Both the position numbers and the translations under genes were made by a program. Shown one piece after another: positions 42,446-53,632 of a stretch of DNA of 64,000 bases (within the stretch, counting starts at the first letter, position 1; every line of letters starts with the position of its first letter). Origin of the DNA: Bacteroidota bacterium (GTDB taxonomy: Bacteria; Bacteroidota; Rhodothermia; Balneolales; Balneolaceae); NCBI GenBank assembly GCA_009909035.1, contig JAAAOB010000027.1, forward strand, positions 17,594-81,593, in the 5' to 3' direction. Below the pieces are notes generated by a model, which searched no databases, was not told where the DNA came from, and saw nothing but the letters and a program-made list of their open reading frames with translations.

Positions 42446-42907
42446 CCCCTTCTCCCGCGAGGGATCCCCACGGGAGTAGGGGCAATGGGGGATGATCAGT
42501 TACGTCTCTGAACCATATTCAGGATAGTTCTAAACTCAGTTAGTCATCCCCCCTGCTCCCAGATGCGATATATCCAAGCTTGATTAAAGAGTGGGGATTC
42601 TGAATCGAGCCTGCCCCGGGAATGCAGGGTTCAGAATGACAACCTCTTTTAGATCGACTTAAATAAATAGTACGATATATTGTAGAAAAAAAGTTCCATA
42701 CCCAGGTCGTTCTCCCCCATAATAAACTGGATTCTCACTCATCTGTTCGCTACCATCGGCTTCATGCCCTAACAACCCAAACAGTTCGCACTCTACTACA
42801 CGTCATCAGTAGAATGAAAACCGGGTAGATAAAACAGATGATCTGCGATACTGTCTGCTAACTTCAGTTCGATTCCAAAATCTGTCAAATACCACCAAAA
42901 GCTCTTA
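42446..42907. other. repeat-rich spacer without genes
   Basis: A non-coding stretch of about 460 bp. It contains an imperfect inverted repeat, GGGAGTAGGGGCAATGGGGG at 42472 against CATCCCCCCTGCTCCC ending 42560, and a second hairpin, ATTCTGAA (42597) with TTCAGAAT (42637), around a CCTGC/GCAGG inner stem, of the type seen in dispersed Bacteroidota intergenic repeats. No reading frame has protein-like composition. Confidence 0.5.
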
Positions 42908-42943
42908 AAAAAAAAGCCGACCCCTGAGGATCGGCTTCTTTTA
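42908..42943 (-). terminator. rho-independent terminator of the metzincin gene
   Basis: AAGCCGA and TCGGCTT arms (42914-42920, 42931-42937) flanked by A- and T-runs on both sides, 28 bp after the metzincin stop on the minus strand. It could work in both directions. Confidence 0.8.
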
Positions 42944-42971
42944 ACATCATATCTACCGTTAGGCGCCTGGA

Positions 42972-45512
42972 TTATAGTTCCAGTGCCTTGTCGATAGCCA
43001 GTTTCACATGAGCGGTATGCGCTCTCGTTTCGGTATTGGCGCCCTGTCTGGAATTCATCATATCCCGAATGGATTCCAGGTTGTAAAGAGCGGCTGATTT
43101 GGCAATCCGGTCATGATCGTCACTTTTTAAAACAGCGATTAACCGGCCCACATACTCAACCTGTAGATTTTGGCGGAACGTGTTCACATTACCAGACGCA
43201 TCCGCATCAAAAATAGCTGATGTAAGATCACCAACAACCTCTGCCACATTGTAGTTATTCCCGTAGGTACGTGCGTCCGTTATACGCTGCATTGTAACCG
43301 GGTGCAGAAGGTGTGCCAATACATTACTCTGCATGGAGAGAACCAAATCGTGAATTTTAGGGTCCTCGGTTGAGCTGAAGAAATTAAACCCCCTGCGCTG
43401 GATCTGGAGGTAGTTGTAAACCTCGTGCGACCGTTCAAAGGCATCGGGTGCAAACAGGTAGTCATTCAGTCTGTTCATGGCCTCCTTCTGTTTATCCGTC
43501 TTAACGGGCGTAAATGGCATGGTTGCACCCGGCTGCCCCACAAACGCACGATCCCTGTACACGCCGCCGATATATCGTGAAAAGACTCCCGTTTGAGAAC
43601 GTTTCGAGGCCATCAGCGTCATAAACGCATTTCGGAGTTCCTGGTAGCTCTGCCCTTCCCTGCTAAACTTCTCAACCAGGTTATCCATCAGGGTTTCCGT
43701 CAGTTCAATTCGCTCTGATCCGTAAGCAATCGGATCACTGGACATATCGCCTACCATCACCCGTGGGTCGATCGCCTTTCCCGGGCTCCGCATATCATCG
43801 GCATCATTTCCAAATGCCAGTTCCGGCTCAGTGGATCGGGCCAGAATTGCATCGAGCCGTTCCTCTTCAGCCTCTTCATCTTCCAGTGCAGGTGAATACC
43901 CAAATTCAATCGCCCAGATATCATATGGGCCTGGTTTCGTGTCGTAAAAATGACCCTGCCGTTCCGGATCAGAAGCCACATTTACGGTAGAGTAGTCCAT
44001 TACAGATCCTGTCAATCCTACGGTAGATGTCAGCTCTTCGTTGTGAATCTCTTCGGGTGAATGGAGTGTACTTGCCTGCATATTGTGATTAAGGCCAAAC
44101 GTATGCCCAAGTTCGTGGAGTATGAGCATTGTCAAGGCTTCGTGCTGAAATCCTTCCAGGTCGTCCTCCGGGTAATTCATCGTTTGAAGCGCATTCATAC
44201 CAAACATATTGTTTTGCTGCATGTGGCCCGCATAGCTGCAGTAGTGCGGATTCATCGCCTCGCCTATATTTTCTGCTGCAGATGCGTCCATCGTAAAGAT
44301 ATCCTCTGAACGAAATACATTAGAGAAGAAAACCCATTCGAGCATAATGTCAGCTCCCAGGATTTGACCCGTTTTGGGGTTTACAAAACTTGGCCCGTAC
44401 CCGCCGAATGGAGGGTTTGGTGATGAAGTCCATCGCAGGACGTTGTACCGGATATCGCCGGCGTCCCACTGGGCATCATCCGGCTGCACTTTTACCTCAA
44501 TAGCGTTACGGAAACCGGCTGCTTCAAACGCCTCGTTCCAGGCAAGTGTAGCTTCTTTGATCGTCTCCCGAAACGCTTCAGGTGTGGTATTTTCGATCCA
44601 CCAAACGATCGGCTCTACAGGTTCAGACAACTCCGCTTCCGGATTTTTCTTTTCCAGGTGCCACCTGTGAATCAAGTCCATGTACGGTGTGGCACTGGTG
44701 CTGATTTGATCATCCTGCTGCGTCATAAAATAGCCAACCCTCGGATCGTCGTACCTGGGCTGATAGCTGTTTTCCGGCATCTCGATAAATGTATGCTGAA
44801 ACTGTATGGATACAAACCGTGCATCGGTCACTGCACTGCTGCCGCCGTTAACCGGCTGTGGATTTTCATATATATACTCCACTTCAACCGCTATGTTTTC
44901 CGGGTAACTCTTAATTGAGCTATATTTCGTTTTTGATGAACTTAACTTGCCAAGGGAAAAACTCCGGGGATTGGCGCCGGGAGATGGACTCGGCTTCACC
45001 TGGTTCATATCTTCGCTTAAAAATATCGGATCACCATTTATGATAATTGTGCTGTCATTTTCCGCCACTATTTTTTCTGAAATCAGTGTAGCATCCGAGA
45101 TATTGGCTGACTCGGCACGGCTAAGGGGGCTCTCGTCATCAAAGTGGAAGCGGGTATTTTTTACCACGAACTCAATTTTATCGAAGTAGCGCCGAATGGT
45201 AAAGACTTTATTATCCTGGAACGCACCACGGAACTGTCCGGCATCCGTGACGCCATCCGCCGTAAGTCCAAAGTATATGTATTCTTTATCAAGCTGCGCT
45301 TTTTTTATTTCCAGTTTCGTGGAGCCATCAGTCGTATCCTGATAAACCGTGAAAAGCCCTTCATGAGCAATCGTGTTTTTTTTCTGTTCCGCAAAACGAT
45401 CTGCCGGATCAGTACTTGTTTCTTGTTTCTGTATTTGTTCTGTAGATGCGCATGAGATTAGCATAAAAGCAAGAAAAAGCCATGCTGGGAGTCGTTTGTA
45501 TAGGGTAGTCAT
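42972..45512 (-). CDS. exported zinc metallopeptidase (metzincin, DUF5117/DUF4953 type)
   Basis: An 846-residue lipoprotein (lipobox LISC near C21) with the metzincin zinc site HELGHTFGLNH (H466, E467, H470, H476); a Met-turn candidate follows in SVMDYSTV. The preceding AFEAAGFRNAIEVKV and IRYNVLRW segments are typical of the DUF4953/DUF5117 family found in Bacteroidota and Balneolota. It is probably anchored on the outer membrane or in the periplasm and degrades proteins. A terminator lies at 42908. It stands as a single gene between repeats and the atp pair. Confidence 0.88.
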   Translation of the reverse strand: MTTLYKRLPAWLFLAFMLISCASTEQIQKQETSTDPADRFAEQKKNTIAHEGLFTVYQDTTDGSTKLEIKKAQLDKEYIYFGLTADGVTDAGQFRGAFQDNKVFTIRRYFDKIEFVVKNTRFHFDDESPLSRAESANISDATLISEKIVAENDSTIIINGDPIFLSEDMNQVKPSPSPGANPRSFSLGKLSSSKTKYSSIKSYPENIAVEVEYIYENPQPVNGGSSAVTDARFVSIQFQHTFIEMPENSYQPRYDDPRVGYFMTQQDDQISTSATPYMDLIHRWHLEKKNPEAELSEPVEPIVWWIENTTPEAFRETIKEATLAWNEAFEAAGFRNAIEVKVQPDDAQWDAGDIRYNVLRWTSSPNPPFGGYGPSFVNPKTGQILGADIMLEWVFFSNVFRSEDIFTMDASAAENIGEAMNPHYCSYAGHMQQNNMFGMNALQTMNYPEDDLEGFQHEALTMLILHELGHTFGLNHNMQASTLHSPEEIHNEELTSTVGLTGSVMDYSTVNVASDPERQGHFYDTKPGPYDIWAIEFGYSPALEDEEAEEERLDAILARSTEPELAFGNDADDMRSPGKAIDPRVMVGDMSSDPIAYGSERIELTETLMDNLVEKFSREGQSYQELRNAFMTLMASKRSQTGVFSRYIGGVYRDRAFVGQPGATMPFTPVKTDKQKEAMNRLNDYLFAPDAFERSHEVYNYLQIQRRGFNFFSSTEDPKIHDLVLSMQSNVLAHLLHPVTMQRITDARTYGNNYNVAEVVGDLTSAIFDADASGNVNTFRQNLQVEYVGRLIAVLKSDDHDRIAKSAALYNLESIRDMMNSRQGANTETRAHTAHVKLAIDKALEL

Positions 45513-45703
45513 AGATTTTGAACTGGATTTGGATTGTAGTGAATACGGCTTCGGCTATGCGTTATAGACGATTGAATAGGGACTGAATATAGTAAAAATT
45601 AGCGAATGGTTGTCTGTTAGATTCTTTCTCTGCTATCTGTAAGCGATAGTCACAATTTCGTCCGTATGACATCAGCTATTACCTTCGGGGGCTCTTAAAA
45701 CAG

Positions 45704-45746
45704 AAAAAGCCCGAACACCGCGAGGGCATACGAGCTTTTTTTTTAT
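45704..45746 (-). terminator. rho-independent terminator of the atpDC unit
   Basis: Read on the minus strand: AGCTCG paired with CGGGCT (one G-T pair), a loop of about 17 bases, and a T-rich tail (TTTTTCTG); the opposite strand has a run of nine T. It lies 17 bp after the atpC stop. Confidence 0.75.
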
Positions 45747-45762
45747 TAGTTGCCTTTACTTT

Positions 45763-46170
45763 CTACGAATTTGATCCAACACTGATCAAATTTTCCGCAA
45801 TTCGTATTTCTCGACGTACCTGTTCCGGATCAGAGGAGGTTTCGTATACTTTCTGTTTTGCTTTTTCCAGCTCTTTTCGGGCTGACTCCAGATCAATATC
45901 TTCAGGTTCAGTAGCACGTTCAGCCAGAAGAGTTACCTTGTTGCCTGTCATTTCAACAAATCCCCCGCTTACGGCATAAACCTGAACCGTGTTATCCTCT
46001 TTTTGAATGAGCACAGGCCCGACATCGAGCGATGAGACAATCGGTGCGTGATTATGGAGCATCTGAAACGAACCGGAAGATCCCGGCACCGTTACACTCA
46101 GAACATCTCCTTCAAATTTCGATCCTTCCGGCGTCAGAACTTGCGCGTGTATCGTATTTGTCGTTGCCAT
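45763..46170 (-). CDS. atpC: ATP synthase F1 subunit epsilon
   Basis: A 135-residue protein: the N-terminal beta sandwich (HAQVLTPEGSKFEGDVLSV, SGSFQMLHNHAPIVSSLDVG) and the C-terminal alpha hairpin (ESARKELEKAKQKVYE). It is the central-stalk regulatory subunit of F1Fo ATPase. It lies 6 bp after atpD on the same strand; the remaining atp genes are absent from the window, as is often seen in Bacteroidota-like genomes where atpDC stands alone. Confidence 0.95.
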   Translation of the reverse strand: MATTNTIHAQVLTPEGSKFEGDVLSVTVPGSSGSFQMLHNHAPIVSSLDVGPVLIQKEDNTVQVYAVSGGFVEMTGNKVTLLAERATEPEDIDLESARKELEKAKQKVYETSSDPEQVRREIRIAENLISVGSNS

Positions 46171-46176
46171 TTATTG

Positions 46177-48149
<1,973 letters not shown>

Positions 48150-49469
48150 TTGGAAACCGAAATTACTGCACGATCCGTTAGCGTTGATATATTAGTGGAA
48201 TTTGATGAGAGCCAGACCATAAGCTATGCTGATGCCAATGATCTGGAGCCCAGGGAGCGGGCACAAGTTCGCGAGTACGTGCAGAATATCCTGCGAAAGC
48301 GGAGTTATCTCGACTTTATTATTGGAGAATTTTCGAGCATCGGGATGGATGAAATGAAACCGGTTCTCAAGAACATTTTGCGTCTTGGCCTCTATGACAT
48401 GCTCTTTATGGATGGCACGCCTGATTATGCAGCCATAAACGAATCCGTAGATATTGCCAAGCTGCGCCTTGGGTCAAAATCCGGCGACCTTGTTAACGCA
48501 ATTCTGCGAAATATACAGCGGGATATGCCCGACTTGCCAAAGCCTGCATTTAAAGACCGCACCAAGCTTGTGGCAACAACCTTCTCCCACCCCGAGTGGA
48601 TGGTGAAACGATGGGTACAGCGCATGGGGGAACGGGAAGCTTTTCAGCTTATGCAGGCCAATAACCAGCGTCCGGCCTACTATGTTCGGGTAAATAATCT
48701 ACGCACCAAAACCAGCAACTTTCAGCTCCGGATGGAAAAAGCCGGTATCACCTTCGAGATGAGCGACTGGCTTCCCGGTTATTTTAAAGTTGACAGCGTT
48801 CAGCCGTTTATTGCCAAAGACTGGCTTAAACGCGGATTTTGCCATATCCAGGATATCGCAGCCGGTTTTGCCCCTACGATCCTGGAACCGTTGCCCGGAG
48901 AAGAGATTTTTGACCTCTGTGCCGCTCCCGGAACAAAGAGTATTGTGATGGCCGACATGATGGATGCAGATGGATCTATTACTGCCGTTGATATCAACTC
49001 ACAAAGGCTGGAGCTGCTCGCGCAAAGTGCCATGAACTTCATGGCTGAAAATATTAAAATCCGAAGAGCGGATGTACGGGAGCTTGACCTGAAACTGGCT
49101 GATGGCGTCCTTCTGGATGCCCCCTGCACCGGTACCGGGGTACTCAGCAAGCGCGCCGACTTGCGATGGAAGCGCACGGAGGAAGAACTTGAAAATTCCG
49201 TAAAACTTCAGGAGGAACTCCTCGATGAGGCCGCAAACCACGTAAAACGGGGAGGTCGCCTGGTGTACAGCACCTGTTCCATCGAACCTGAAGAGAACTG
49301 GGAGCAGATTCAGAAGTTCCTGGAGCGGTACGACAATTTTGAACTTGAAAGCCTCGACGAATTCCTGCCTGAAGAAGTACTGACGGAAGATGGATTTGCC
49401 TATCAAACCCTTCCACACGTTCACAACTGTGATGGGCATTTTGGCGTGCGCCTGAACCGGGTGAAGTAA
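48150..49469 (+). CDS. rsmB: 16S rRNA (cytosine-967-C5)-methyltransferase RsmB
   Basis: A 439-residue protein: NusB-like RNA-binding domain (1-140, ARSVSVDILVEF...YVQNILRKRSYLDF), then a SAM-dependent m5C methyltransferase domain with motif I FDLCAAPGTKS (about 252-262), catalytic cysteines C326 (LLDAPCTGTGVL) and C376 (YSTCSIEPEEN). It methylates C967 of 16S rRNA. The start is a TTG; no ATG precedes the NusB domain in frame. It lies upstream of valS on the same strand. Confidence 0.94.
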   Translation: METEITARSVSVDILVEFDESQTISYADANDLEPRERAQVREYVQNILRKRSYLDFIIGEFSSIGMDEMKPVLKNILRLGLYDMLFMDGTPDYAAINESVDIAKLRLGSKSGDLVNAILRNIQRDMPDLPKPAFKDRTKLVATTFSHPEWMVKRWVQRMGEREAFQLMQANNQRPAYYVRVNNLRTKTSNFQLRMEKAGITFEMSDWLPGYFKVDSVQPFIAKDWLKRGFCHIQDIAAGFAPTILEPLPGEEIFDLCAAPGTKSIVMADMMDADGSITAVDINSQRLELLAQSAMNFMAENIKIRRADVRELDLKLADGVLLDAPCTGTGVLSKRADLRWKRTEEELENSVKLQEELLDEAANHVKRGGRLVYSTCSIEPEENWEQIQKFLERYDNFELESLDEFLPEEVLTEDGFAYQTLPHVHNCDGHFGVRLNRVK

Positions 49470-49572
49470 TACCTGTATTGCTGCCGTTTCATTGGTCTCT
49501 GAATGCAGAAATCAATTTGGAACTCCCTGTAGACAGACCATTTTTCATATTTCGTGTATCTAATTTTTATCC

Positions 49573-52260
49573 ATGAGTACTGAAGACCTAAAGACAGAAG
49601 ACATACCCAAACACTACGACCCCACATCAACTGAAAAAAAATGGACCGCTTACTGGGAGCAGAACGGTTATTTTCATTCGGAACCCGATGATCGAGATCC
49701 CTTTGCGGTCGTCATTCCACCGCCGAATGTTACGGGCGTGCTGCATATGGGCCACATGCTCAACAACACAATCCAGGATGTGCTCGTCAGGCGGGCACGG
49801 ATGCAGGGACAAAACACCTGCTGGGTGCCGGGGACAGATCACGCATCGATTGCCACTGAGGCAAAAGTGGTGCAGAAACTTCGAAAACAGGGAATCAAAA
49901 AGAGCGATCTCTCACGCGATGCGTTCATGGAACACGCCTGGAAATGGACCGACGAGCATGGCGGAATCATTCTGCAGCAGCTCAAAACCATTGGCGCATC
50001 CTGCGACTGGCAGCGCACCCGGTTCACACTTGAAGACGACCTGTACGAAGCGGTTATTACCTGTTTTATTCAGCTATACGAAGATGGATATATCTATCGC
50101 GGCAAGCGGATGGTAAACTGGGACCCCTCGGCCCAGACGGCCCTCAGTGATGAAGAGGTGATCCACAAAGAGGTTCAGTCGAAACTCTATTATGTTCGCT
50201 ACCCGATCAAAGAGAGCGAGCAGTTTATAACCATTGCCACCACCCGACCCGAAACCATCCTGGCCGATACGGCGGTCTGCGTAAACCCCGATGATGAGCG
50301 ATATGCCGGCCTGGTTGGCAAGACGGCCATCATCCCAATCGTAAACCGTGAAGTAAAGATTATCGCTGATGATTACGTTGATCCCGAATATGGCACCGGC
50401 TGCCTGAAGATCACCCCTGCGCACGATTCGAATGACTACGATCTGGGCGTAAAACACGGCCTGGAAATTATTGATATGCTCAATCCCGATGGAACGCTTT
50501 CTGAGAAAGCAGAACACTATGTGGGGATAGACCGCTTCGAAGCCCGCAAGCTGATCATAAAAGATCTAAAAAAACAGGAGTTGCTGGTAAAATTGGAGGA
50601 TATGCCCAACAAAGTGGGCTATTCTGAGCGGACCGATGCCGTGATCGAGCCGCGGCTTTCCCTCCAGTGGTTTTGTAAAATGGACGAACTGAGCAAACCT
50701 GCACTCGATAATGTAATGAATGATGAGGTTCAGTTTCACCCGGCAAAGTTTAAAAACAGCTACAAACACTGGATGGAAAACATCCGGGACTGGTGCATTT
50801 CCCGGCAACTTTGGTGGGGTCATCGCATACCCGCCTGGTACTATGGTGAAGGTGAAGATGAATATGTGATTGCCCGAACGGCTGAGGAAGCCGTAGAAAA
50901 AGCAAGAAAAAAATCCGGGAAGGACCTTACCGCCAAACAGGTGAAACAGGATGAAGATGTGCTCGATACCTGGTTCTCCTCCTGGCTTTGGCCGATCTCC
51001 GTTTTTGACGGCATTAACAATCCGGACAATCAAGAGGTCAGCTACTACTACCCTACCCAGGACCTGGTAACCGCACCGGAAATTATGTTTTTCTGGGTAG
51101 CCCGAATGATTATGGCCGGATACTATTTCAGGGATGACAAACCGTTTCACAATGTCTACTTCCACGGGATCGTACGGGATGAAAAACGGCAAAAAATGTC
51201 GAAATCTCTCGGTAACTCGCCGGATCCGCTCAAGCTGATTGAAAATTACGGTGCAGACGGCACTCGCGTGGGTATGCTCTTCGCATCACCTGCCGGCAAC
51301 GACCTGCTGTTTGATGAAGGACTATGCGAACAGGGACGAAACTTCTCTAATAAAATATGGAATGCTTTTCGTTTTCTGTCCATGAACAAGGACGAGGATG
51401 TTGCCTATACACCAACTCTTGAACTGGACGCTGAAAATCTTGCCGACCGGTGGATGATGTCTCGAATACAAACCACGATGACGGAGGTTGAACGTGATTT
51501 TGAATCCTATCGGCTGAATGAGGCACTTAAAAAGCTCTACTCGCTTGTCTGGGATGATTTTTGTGATTGGTATATCGAGGTGTCCAAATCGGACAAACCG
51601 GGCGAGAATATGCCGAAGGAAAACCTTGAACGTGCCCTTGGTCTATTCGAGCTCTTAATGAAGCTTCTGCATCCGTTCATGCCGTTCATTACTGAGGAGA
51701 TCTGGCAACGGATTCAGCCGCGGACAAGTGACGAAGCATTGACAATCAGTCCATGGCCGGAACTGGAAGGAAAAGCAGATATGGAAGCGGTCGCCCTCTT
51801 TTCGCAAATACAGGAACACATTTCAGCTGTCCGGAATATCCAGGCTGAAATGGGGCTATCACCAAAAACAGAGCTTGATATCAGGATCAAACCTGCGTCT
51901 GCCGAAGATGCTGAAAAGCTGAAGGCTGAACGCTGGATTTACCATAAATTTCTTTCAATTTCCGACCTGGTATTCAATCCTGGCATCCAGAAACCCAAAG
52001 CCTCGGCATCGGCGCTTGTAAAGGGAACTGAACTTTTCGTGCCTCTCGAGGGATTGATTAATCTTGATAAAGAGAAAGATCGGATTCGAAAAGAGATCAA
52101 AAAAACCGAAGGGTTTTTGAAAAGCGTGGAAGGCAAACTTGCCAATAAAAAATTTATAGAAAACGCCCCTGACGAAGTCGTTGAAAAAGAGCGTCAAAAG
52201 AAGGCCGATGCGCTTTCTGACATCGAAAAATTGCAGAAGTCGCTTGATAATCTTGGTTGA
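49573..52260 (+). CDS. valS: valine-tRNA ligase
   Basis: An 895-residue class I synthetase: PPPNVTGVLHMGHML with HMGH at 58-61, an editing domain (about 200-350, including TIATTRPETILADTAVCV), the KMSKS loop at 541-545, an anticodon-binding domain and a C-terminal coiled-coil typical of ValS (INLDKEKDRIRKEIKKTEGF onwards). The length and all motifs are intact. It is transcribed 103 bp after rsmB. Confidence 0.98.
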   Translation: MSTEDLKTEDIPKHYDPTSTEKKWTAYWEQNGYFHSEPDDRDPFAVVIPPPNVTGVLHMGHMLNNTIQDVLVRRARMQGQNTCWVPGTDHASIATEAKVVQKLRKQGIKKSDLSRDAFMEHAWKWTDEHGGIILQQLKTIGASCDWQRTRFTLEDDLYEAVITCFIQLYEDGYIYRGKRMVNWDPSAQTALSDEEVIHKEVQSKLYYVRYPIKESEQFITIATTRPETILADTAVCVNPDDERYAGLVGKTAIIPIVNREVKIIADDYVDPEYGTGCLKITPAHDSNDYDLGVKHGLEIIDMLNPDGTLSEKAEHYVGIDRFEARKLIIKDLKKQELLVKLEDMPNKVGYSERTDAVIEPRLSLQWFCKMDELSKPALDNVMNDEVQFHPAKFKNSYKHWMENIRDWCISRQLWWGHRIPAWYYGEGEDEYVIARTAEEAVEKARKKSGKDLTAKQVKQDEDVLDTWFSSWLWPISVFDGINNPDNQEVSYYYPTQDLVTAPEIMFFWVARMIMAGYYFRDDKPFHNVYFHGIVRDEKRQKMSKSLGNSPDPLKLIENYGADGTRVGMLFASPAGNDLLFDEGLCEQGRNFSNKIWNAFRFLSMNKDEDVAYTPTLELDAENLADRWMMSRIQTTMTEVERDFESYRLNEALKKLYSLVWDDFCDWYIEVSKSDKPGENMPKENLERALGLFELLMKLLHPFMPFITEEIWQRIQPRTSDEALTISPWPELEGKADMEAVALFSQIQEHISAVRNIQAEMGLSPKTELDIRIKPASAEDAEKLKAERWIYHKFLSISDLVFNPGIQKPKASASALVKGTELFVPLEGLINLDKEKDRIRKEIKKTEGFLKSVEGKLANKKFIENAPDEVVEKERQKKADALSDIEKLQKSLDNLG

Positions 52261-52511
52261 GGCATCAACAGTTTGGCGACATTTGTTACAACCGCAACCG
52301 TCGTATACTAAAAATTTTTTTCTACTAAACATCCGATGATCCGCAGAGTTATGTGGTACCCTGTGGGTTTGCAACCGCATCGGGCATTTTTAATATCAAT
52401 AATCGGAGAATATGATCCGTCTAAGAAACGGGATGTCGTCATAAAAAAACCGTCCGGCTGCGACAACTGCTGCAGCCATCAGCTAAACTCAAAATTGAAA
52501 TTCCTGCTCAA

Positions 52512-53501
52512 ATGACAACCAGAAGAAACTTTTTCAAATTTACGCTCCTGTCAGCAACAGCCCTGATGCCCGGGATTCTGAAGAGAAGTGCTGACTTGAT
52601 CTCCAGCCGGACGGGTTCCGATAAACATGTACCGCTGTTTCTGTCCACATGGAACCACGGCATGGCGGCCAACGAAAAAGCGTGGGCTGTACTACGGGAT
52701 AGCGGACAAATAGTGACTGCAGTTGAGGAGGGTGTCAAAGTAACAGAGGCCGATCCATCAAGCCGTACGGTTGGCCTCAATGGGTTACCCGATCGTGAAG
52801 GCATTGTCACCCTCGACGCCTCTATTATGAAAGGAAGTGGTGAGTGTGGGTCGGTTTGTTTCGTCCGACAAATAAAACACCCGATTACACTGGCCCGTAA
52901 AGTGATGGAAAAAACACCCCATGTCATGCTTGCCGGCGAGGGCGCCCGTCAGTTTGCAATATCTGAGAATATGACCCTGGAAGAGGAAGAGCTGCATCCG
53001 GAAGCGGAGGCTGCTTACCAGGAGTGGCTCCGGGAGAAAGAGTACAAGCCGATTATCAATATTGAAAATCATGATACCATCGGCATGGTAGGTATCGACG
53101 CCTCTGGAAATCTTGCAGGATCCTGTACTACCAGCGGTCTCTCGTTTAAAATGCATGGACGTGTCGGTGACAGCCCCATCATTGGTGCGGGGCTGTACGT
53201 CGACGACGAGGTTGGAGCCGCAACCGCAACCGGTATGGGAGAATCGATCATTAAAATCTGTGGCAGCTTCCTGGTTGTTGAACTGATGAGACAGGGACGC
53301 TCACCTGATGAAGCGTGCCGGGAAGTTGTTCATCGGCTTGTTTCGAAAAACAGGAAAGATATCGATAATTTACAGGCCGGATTTATTGCCGTCAATAAAG
53401 ACGGGGAGTATGGCGCTCACGCCGTCCGCCCCGGGTTTAACTTTGCCCTGCGCCATGAAACTGCAAACAAGATGGTCGATTCACCCAGCCACTTTGAGTA
53501 G
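52512..53501 (+). CDS. exported N4-(beta-N-acetylglucosaminyl)-L-asparaginase-type hydrolase
   Basis: A 329-residue Ntn-hydrolase of the glycosylasparaginase/isoaspartyl-peptidase family. The precursor's autocleavage site is HDTIGMV, leaving Thr189 as the new N-terminal nucleophile; GRVGDSPIIGAGLYVDDEVG supplies substrate-binding residues. A Tat-type leader (RRNFFKFTLLSATAL) directs it outside. It cleaves the Asn-GlcNAc link of glycoproteins or a related amide bond. It is a stand-alone gene between valS and a VCBS lipoprotein; a glycan-salvage role would fit the downstream SusCD-type locus. Confidence 0.92.
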   Translation: MTTRRNFFKFTLLSATALMPGILKRSADLISSRTGSDKHVPLFLSTWNHGMAANEKAWAVLRDSGQIVTAVEEGVKVTEADPSSRTVGLNGLPDREGIVTLDASIMKGSGECGSVCFVRQIKHPITLARKVMEKTPHVMLAGEGARQFAISENMTLEEEELHPEAEAAYQEWLREKEYKPIINIENHDTIGMVGIDASGNLAGSCTTSGLSFKMHGRVGDSPIIGAGLYVDDEVGAATATGMGESIIKICGSFLVVELMRQGRSPDEACREVVHRLVSKNRKDIDNLQAGFIAVNKDGEYGAHAVRPGFNFALRHETANKMVDSPSHFE

Positions 53502-53632
53502 AGATGTTACTTACCCGAAGTAAACGGCTCATGTGAACTGCATTTTGACATTTTCAGTTATTATGTTTTGACTTCAGCATCTGATATAGTTCTTATTGAT
53601 CGGCCTGACAACCACTGACACAATCCCCACAC

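Noticed and set aside
52330..52341. Half-site ACATCCGATGAT similar to the repeat-family end
   Set aside because: Only about 10 bases match and no opposing partner is nearby; chance occurrence is likely.
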